DNA of 64,000 nt from Amycolatopsis jejuensis (lineage in GTDB: Bacteria > Actinomycetota > Actinomycetes > Mycobacteriales > Pseudonocardiaceae): contig NZ_JNYZ01000005.1 in assembly GCF_000717335.1 (NCBI RefSeq), positions 248,001 to 312,000 of the forward strand. Reading direction: 5' to 3'. Numbering within the stretch: position 1 is the stretch's first letter; every line of letters starts with the position of its first letter. The notes below the pieces were generated by a model. The model was given only the letters and a program-made list of their open reading frames with translations. It was not told the DNA's origin and did not search any database. The position numbers were made by a program, and so were the translations under genes. Shown piece after piece: positions 60,284 to 64,000 of the stretch.

Positions 60284-61059
60284 CCGACTACGCCGACATC
60301 ACCGTCGATCGCGACGGGCCGGTGCTCACGATCACCCTCGACCGGCCCGACGCGGGCAACAAGTTCCGGCACGGCACCTGTCTTGAGCTTTCCGATGCCC
60401 TGCAACGCTTCCGGCTCGACCCGGCACTGCGCGTGGCCATCCTCACCGGCGCGGGCGAGAAGTTCTTCTGCATCGGCGGCGAGCACGACGAGATGACGTC
60501 GCTCGACCAGTCGCAGGTACTGCCGATCCTGGACGTCTACCAGGCCATCGACACCATTCCCAAGCCCGTCATCGCGGCGGTCAACGGGTTCGCGGTGGGT
60601 GGCGGGCACGTGCTGCACACCGTGTGCGACCTGACGATTGCCGCCGAACACGCGGTGTTCCGCCAGGTCGGGCCGATGGTCGGGAGTTTCGACGCCGGGT
60701 ACGGCACCTGGTACCTGGAGGACGCGATCGGCCGCAAACGCGCCAAGGAGATGTGGTACCTCAACCGCAAGTACACCGCCGCGCAAGCCCTCGCGATGGG
60801 ACTGGTGAACGAGGTCGTCCCGGCGGACGGGCTGCGGGAGCGGGCGATGGAGGTCGCGCGGGACCTGGCCACGCGCAGCCCGCTGGCGCTCGGCGGGCTC
60901 AAGTCGGCGTTTTCCGGACGGCACAACGGGGTTTCCGGCCAGGCCCGGATGGCGCACGACCAGTTTCTCACGCTCTACCTGACCACACAGGAGGCACACG
61001 AGGTGAGCGCGTCGTTCGCCGAACGCCGTCAGCCCGATGCGGGCAGGTTCTGGCAATGA
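60280..61059 (+). CDS. MenB/BadI-like crotonase: probable ring-opening 2-ketocyclohexanecarboxyl-CoA hydrolase, 259 aa
   Basis: A crotonase of the MenB subgroup: GEKFFCIGGEHDEM, NGFAVGGGHVLHTVCDLTIA, RQVGPMVGSFDAGYGT and RAKEMWYLNRKYTAAQA. Ser136 and Asp138 in GSFDAG match the MenB active-site Ser/Asp. In BadI the same fold runs the reverse Dieckmann reaction, opening 2-ketocyclohexanecarboxyl-CoA to pimeloyl-CoA. No menaquinone genes are nearby, while dehydrogenase, hydratase and hydroxyacyl-CoA dehydrogenases precede it. BadI-type ring cleavage is therefore the better reading than naphthoate synthase. A different beta-ketoacyl-CoA ring substrate is possible. Confidence 0.82.
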   Translation: MTDYADITVDRDGPVLTITLDRPDAGNKFRHGTCLELSDALQRFRLDPALRVAILTGAGEKFFCIGGEHDEMTSLDQSQVLPILDVYQAIDTIPKPVIAAVNGFAVGGGHVLHTVCDLTIAAEHAVFRQVGPMVGSFDAGYGTWYLEDAIGRKRAKEMWYLNRKYTAAQALAMGLVNEVVPADGLRERAMEVARDLATRSPLALGGLKSAFSGRHNGVSGQARMAHDQFLTLYLTTQEAHEVSASFAERRQPDAGRFWQ

Positions 61060-61991
61060 CCACCCCGGAACAGGCCGACCTCGCCGCCATGATCGACGCG
61101 CTGGCGGCCGGCAGCCAGCCGTCCGACGAGCGACCCGCCGAGGTGGCGGCGCTGCGGACCCGGCTCGCGGACCAGGGGGTATGGACACTGGGGGTACCGG
61201 AGGCGCTCGGCGGAGGCGGCGCGGACGACGCCCTCACCGCGACCGCGTTCGCCCGGCTGGGCCGCCGCTGGGCCGCGCTCGGCTGGGCTTCGGTGCAGGC
61301 CCACGCCGCGGCTGAGCTGCTGGGTGACCATCCGCTGCGTGCGATGGTCCACAATGGACAGATCGCCGTCGGCGTGACAGGCGGTCTCCGCGTGGATGCG
61401 GCTGGGGAAGAGCCGTACGTCATCGTCCTCGGTGGCGATACGGCGCGGTTGCACGAACCGGATGCGTTGCGGTACCAGGCAGTCCGGCACACCGGTTTGG
61501 ACGGCGCTTTGACGCGGATGGTCGAGTTCGTCGGCGAGGGCACGGAACTCCGGGGTGACGTCGACCGGGCGGTGGTCCGGCTGCGCCTCGGCGCGGCCGC
61601 TGTTGCTGCTGGGATTGCCGATGCAGCAGCGGAGGCCGCCCTTGGTTACAGCTTGACCCGCCAGCAATTCGGCGGCCCGCTTACCGCGTTACCCACGGTG
61701 CGCGACGCACTGTTCGGCGCGTCGGGGACGGCGGCTGTGTTGGATCGGGTACTTTCCGGTGCGGCGTCGCCTTGGCAAGCCGCCGCCGTGCTGGACCTGG
61801 CCTGCGAAGCGGCAATCGACGTGACGGCGCGGGCCGTGCAGGCGCATGGTGGGTATGGCTACCTTGCGGAGTATCCGGTGCAGGGGTTGCTTTGTGACGC
61901 GGTGTCATTGCGTGCGGCTGTGGACTCGGTGAGTGCACGTCGGGATGGTGCGTTGGAGCTTGTGCGGGTGAGGGCCACGAAGATCGAGTAG
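61056..61991 (+). CDS. Short acyl-CoA dehydrogenase-like protein, probably a non-catalytic partner subunit, 311 aa
   Basis: It has the acyl-CoA dehydrogenase fold but is about 70-80 residues shorter than usual. LADQGVWTLGVPEALGGGGADD and the C-terminal LTRQQFGGPLTALPTVRDAL and AHGGYGYLAEYPVQGLL are recognisable. The middle TEPGAGSD FAD segment is absent, and the catalytic Glu region is replaced by VSLRAAVDSVSARRDGA. Actinobacterial alpha2beta2 dehydrogenases (for example ChsE1-ChsE2) include such degenerate partners, so it may pair with the enzyme at 57327. The ATG overlaps the upstream stop (ATGA). Confidence 0.8.
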   Translation: MTTPEQADLAAMIDALAAGSQPSDERPAEVAALRTRLADQGVWTLGVPEALGGGGADDALTATAFARLGRRWAALGWASVQAHAAAELLGDHPLRAMVHNGQIAVGVTGGLRVDAAGEEPYVIVLGGDTARLHEPDALRYQAVRHTGLDGALTRMVEFVGEGTELRGDVDRAVVRLRLGAAAVAAGIADAAAEAALGYSLTRQQFGGPLTALPTVRDALFGASGTAAVLDRVLSGAASPWQAAAVLDLACEAAIDVTARAVQAHGGYGYLAEYPVQGLLCDAVSLRAAVDSVSARRDGALELVRVRATKIE

Positions 61992-62389
61992 TCCCGCGGT
62001 GGTTGCGGATTGCCGCTTTCAGCAGCTGCTGTGAGACGCGGTGTTGTTGCGCTGGGCAGCCGATTCGATGAGTGCTCGCCGCGAACGTGCGCTTGACCTG
62101 ATCCGGGTGAGGGCGAGCAACGTCACCACCTCGAAAACCCGCCACGTCCGCCGTAGCCGCGATCAACCCGCCGCCGTGGACGACGAGTCCGGCGCGAGAG
62201 TCCCGCGGTGGTTGCGTTACCTCGTTTCGTCAACTCCCCGCGCAGCAGCTGCTCTGCGACGCGGTCTCACCGCGCGCTCGGCCTCATGCGGACGAGCGCC
62301 AGCAACGTCACCACCGCGAAAACCGCCACAAAAGCCGAAAAATCCACAGTAGCCCACAATAACTACCAGGATTCCCGCCGCGAGCGCGG
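61992..62389. repeat. Degenerate repeats of the acyl-CoA dehydrogenase tail and the MFS 3' end
   Basis: After the stop at 61991 a changed copy of the same gene's last about 40 codons appears at about 62018-62120: LL-stop-DAVLLRWAADSMSARR corresponds to LLCDAVSLRAAVDSVSARR. It runs into a stretch (about 62105-62190) similar to the 3' end of the MFS gene (62665-62750), sharing AACGTCACCACC and CAACCCGCCGCCGTGGAC. A second copy follows at about 62230-62385. These are decayed tandem duplications, not genes. Confidence 0.65.
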
Positions 62390-62590
62390 GCAGTCAAGCT
62401 GTATGGCACGAAGTCCGGGCTGGACACGTCGACTGCGGTGGCGTGCACGGTCGACGGGATGGTCGCCGACAATGCGAGTGGGGAAGAGCTGCGCCGTCTT
62501 AGCGAATGTGTACCAGAACGCTGGTGTCACTGGTCGTCGTACTGTCCGGCCACGGAGTCCACGGTGGTTGCGGTTACCTCGTCAACTCCC
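62390..62590 (+). pseudogene. Fragment of a D-lactate dehydrogenase/glycolate oxidase-type FAD-linked oxidase
   Basis: One frame reads LYGTKSGLDTSTAVACTVDG then MVADNASG. This resembles the FAD-binding element of DLD/GlcD proteins (pattern yGxxxGxDPAS..ACTvGGvvAdNaSG). About 20 codons later SSYCPATESTVVAVTSST resembles the following YRTVES element. Nothing else of the gene remains. It is an internal relic trapped between repeated segments. Confidence 0.55.
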
Positions 62591-63808
62591 CGTGCAGCAG
62601 CTGCCCTGCGACGCGGCAGCCGACTCGACGAGCGCAAGCCGCGAAGGCGCGCTCGGCCTCACCCGGATAAGCGCCACCAACGTCACCACCGCGAAAACCG
62701 CCACAAACAAAGAATAATCCACCGTAGCCGCAATCAACCCGCCGCCGTGGACTACCAGGATTCCGGCCACCACGGCAGGTAATCCCATCCCCAGGTAGCA
62801 GATCACGTACACCGTCGACAGCACCCCCGCGCGTTCGTGCTCTCGTGCCTGCGGGACGACCGTGCGCATCCCGCCCTGGAATCCGGCGCCGAAACCGATT
62901 CCGGCCAGGAACGTGAACACGAAGAACCCGACCACGGACGAAAGTTCAACAACAGCAAGGGTCCCCAGCGAACTGACGACCAACATGGTGATCCCGAGGA
63001 ACATCACGGTACGAGGCGGACGGCGGGACAGAGCGACCGTAGTGCCCGCCGCGACCACCGCGAGCACGAACAACCCCAGCCCGCCGATCACGAGTGAGTC
63101 CGAGCCGGACAGTTGCCGGGCCAGGGAAGGGGCGAGTGCGCCGTAGAAACCGCCCAGTGACCAGGTCGCGAACAGCACCGGGGCGACGGCCAGCATCGAG
63201 CGGCGCAGGTGCCGCGGTACAGCGAGCTGCGGGACGAGCGCCGCCCGTACCCCGGGTTTGCGCTCGCCCGTTTCCGGCAGCCGCGCGACTCCCACCGCCT
63301 GTGCGGCGAAAACCAGAATCAGCACGAGGTACACGAGCTGGGTCGGCGCGGGCAGGTACTGCACGATCAGCCCGGACAGCAGCGACCCGGCGCCGGTACC
63401 CAGTGGGGTGCCGACCGCATTGGCGCTGGTGCCGCGGTCGCGGTCGATGTCCAGCATCGCGGCGCCGAGGGCACCCAGTGCGCCACCGGTGGCAATGCCT
63501 TGCAGTACGCGGCCGAGAAGCAGCAAGCCGACGCCGTCCGCTGCCACGAACACTGCCATCGCAACGATTTGCAGCGCCAGTGCGGCGAGGAGAACCGGTT
63601 TGCGCCCGAGGTGATCGGACAACCGGCCGAGTACGAGCAGGGTGACCAGCACCGTGATCGCGTACGTGCCGAAGATGATCGTCGTCGTGATGGGCGAGAA
63701 GTGCATTTCACCGGCGTAGATCGCGTAGATCGGGGTCGGCGCGCTCGACGAAGCCAGGAACGACACCACGATCGACGCCAGCAGGGCCAGCCGGCTCGTA
63801 GTACTCAC
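62582..63808 (-). CDS. MFS transporter (exporter-like), 408 aa
   Basis: About twelve membrane segments. The N-terminus MSTTSRLALLASIVVSFLAS and APTPIYAIYAGEMHFSP are followed by the motif A loop LGRLSDHLGRKPVLLAAL and LLGRVLQGIATGGALGALGA. A basic linker (GERKPGVRAAL) separates the halves. The last about 30 residues (VRPSAPSRLALVESAAASQG) extend into the repeated region and may not be original. It belongs to the sugar/drug efflux-like MFS. It is downstream of the RidA gene on the same strand but separated by a strong hairpin. Confidence 0.86.
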   Translation of the reverse strand: MSTTSRLALLASIVVSFLASSSAPTPIYAIYAGEMHFSPITTTIIFGTYAITVLVTLLVLGRLSDHLGRKPVLLAALALQIVAMAVFVAADGVGLLLLGRVLQGIATGGALGALGAAMLDIDRDRGTSANAVGTPLGTGAGSLLSGLIVQYLPAPTQLVYLVLILVFAAQAVGVARLPETGERKPGVRAALVPQLAVPRHLRRSMLAVAPVLFATWSLGGFYGALAPSLARQLSGSDSLVIGGLGLFVLAVVAAGTTVALSRRPPRTVMFLGITMLVVSSLGTLAVVELSSVVGFFVFTFLAGIGFGAGFQGGMRTVVPQAREHERAGVLSTVYVICYLGMGLPAVVAGILVVHGGGLIAATVDYSLFVAVFAVVTLVALIRVRPSAPSRLALVESAAASQGSCCTGS

Positions 63809-63832
63809 AGGGAAAACCTTCGAGGGACAGCG

Positions 63833-63865
63833 ACGGGCTCCGGGACGGGTCGTCCCGGAGCCCGT
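63833..63865. terminator. 14-bp stem hairpin between ridA-like and MFS genes
   Basis: ACGGGCTCCGGGAC (63833-63846) and GTCCCGGAGCCCGT (63852-63865) are perfect reverse complements with a 5-nt loop. The element is 12 bp beyond the stop of the leftward RidA gene. It lacks a T-run but is the best terminator candidate for that gene. Confidence 0.65.
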
Positions 63866-63877
63866 GGTCGCGGATGG

Positions 63878-64000
63878 TCAGGACGGGTAGGCGGCGGTGG
63901 CGCGGATCTCGATGAGCAGACCGGGGCTCGCGAGGCCGCTGATGCCGATCAGCGACCAGCCGGGGTACGGCTGCCGGGTGATGAGGCGTTTCTTCGCGGC
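63878..64000 (-). CDS. RidA (YjgF/YER057c/UK114) family protein, C-terminal 40 aa (5' end outside window)
   Basis: The visible 40 residues end GWSLIGISGLASPGLLIEIR then ATAAYPS. This matches the RidA C-terminus, where SGLA (for VxxLA) precedes (L/V)xIEixAxA. RidA proteins are trimeric imine/enamine deaminases that detoxify 2-aminoacrylate and similar intermediates; some divergent members belong to catabolic operons. Only the tail can be seen, so the active-site Arg cannot be assigned with confidence. Confidence 0.75.
   Translation of the reverse strand, partial: AAKKRLITRQPYPGWSLIGISGLASPGLLIEIRATAAYPS

Noticed and set aside
60280..61059. Menaquinone naphthoate synthase MenB
   Set aside because: The subgroup motifs fit, but no other menaquinone gene is present and the gene is embedded in a CoA-ester oxidation operon; BadI-like hydrolase is preferred, though not proven.
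1..64000. Secondary-metabolite gene cluster
   Set aside because: No PKS, NRPS, terpene cyclase or RiPP core enzyme is present. The monooxygenases and CoA enzymes group with transporters and regulators in a catabolic pattern.

Overview
This window looks like chromosome from a high-GC actinomycete. I would guess the Pseudonocardiaceae, perhaps Amycolatopsis. The basis is the GC-rich third positions, frequent GTG starts, many ATGA/GTGA stop-start overlaps, the families present (LldD2-like oxidase, FadD/FadE/EchA sets, IpdAB-like CoA-transferase pair, Liv ABC) and intergenic hairpins of the GTGAAGGGAACC type. The genus is inference. I saw no rRNA, tRNA, CRISPR array, phage gene or transposase.

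Layout. 1-1594 (+): two amidohydrolases, the first cut by the window edge. 1575-3771 (-): a GNAT acetyltransferase and an EAL-CBS-GGDEF protein. 4314-13238 (-): a ten-gene operon with a peptide/nickel-type ABC importer, two flavin-dependent LLM monooxygenases, a flavin reductase, an alpha/beta hydrolase and a cupin. A LysR gene (13424) is divergent from it. 14484-14973 (-): a decayed hydrolase. 15113-17056 (-): an LldD2-like oxidase with a FadR-type GntR. 17345-18364: a secreted kelch protein. 18383-20337: a frameshifted MFS gene with a divergent TetR. 20318-27669: a HutC-type GntR divergent from an operon of epimerase, creatininase-family hydrolase, SDR and a spermidine-type ABC importer. 28223-33955: an SDR / hydrolase / Baeyer-Villiger monooxygenase / MFS operon with a TetR. 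34053-37719: an amidohydrolase remnant, an aminoglycoside-phosphotransferase-fold kinase, a cyclase-family hydrolase and an MFS gene. 38329-40583: a double-TetR protein and a TIM-barrel amidohydrolase. 40806-45774: a complete Liv-type ABC importer. 45771-54082: a broken dehydrogenase, then a CoA-dependent catabolic set (EchA, SDR, FadD, acyl-CoA dehydrogenase, CoA-transferase-like pair, two SDRs). 54176-61991: a FadR-type GntR and a seven-gene operon (CaiB-type CoA-transferase, enoyl-CoA hydratase, acyl-CoA dehydrogenase, two 3-hydroxyacyl-CoA dehydrogenases, a MenB/BadI-like hydrolase, a short acyl-CoA dehydrogenase). 61992-62780: decayed duplications and an FAD-oxidase fragment. 62582-64000 (-): an MFS exporter and a partial RidA.

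How the genes work together. The window reads as a string of self-contained catabolic modules, each with its own transporter and regulator. The most coherent theme is uptake, CoA activation and oxidation of a cyclic or branched acid (40806-61991). Two proteins there belong to families that cut carbocyclic rings hydrolytically: an IpdAB-like pair and a MenB/BadI-like hydrolase. The SDR-BVMO-hydrolase module follows the known logic of alcohol to ketone to lactone or ester to hydroxyacid. The LLM/ABC operon resembles gene sets for chelators such as NTA/EDTA or for organosulfur compounds. All substrates are inferred.

Regulation visible in the sequence: a TGACTGA-N4-TCAGTCA palindrome on a TTGACT-17-TACTCT promoter before the BVMO operon; a CTTGTAC-type site occurring twice in the creatininase/ABC cluster; two TNGTNNNACNA sites before the lldD2-gntR operon; and three genes whose start codon lies six bases after a TANNNT-like -10 box, which suggests leaderless mRNAs.
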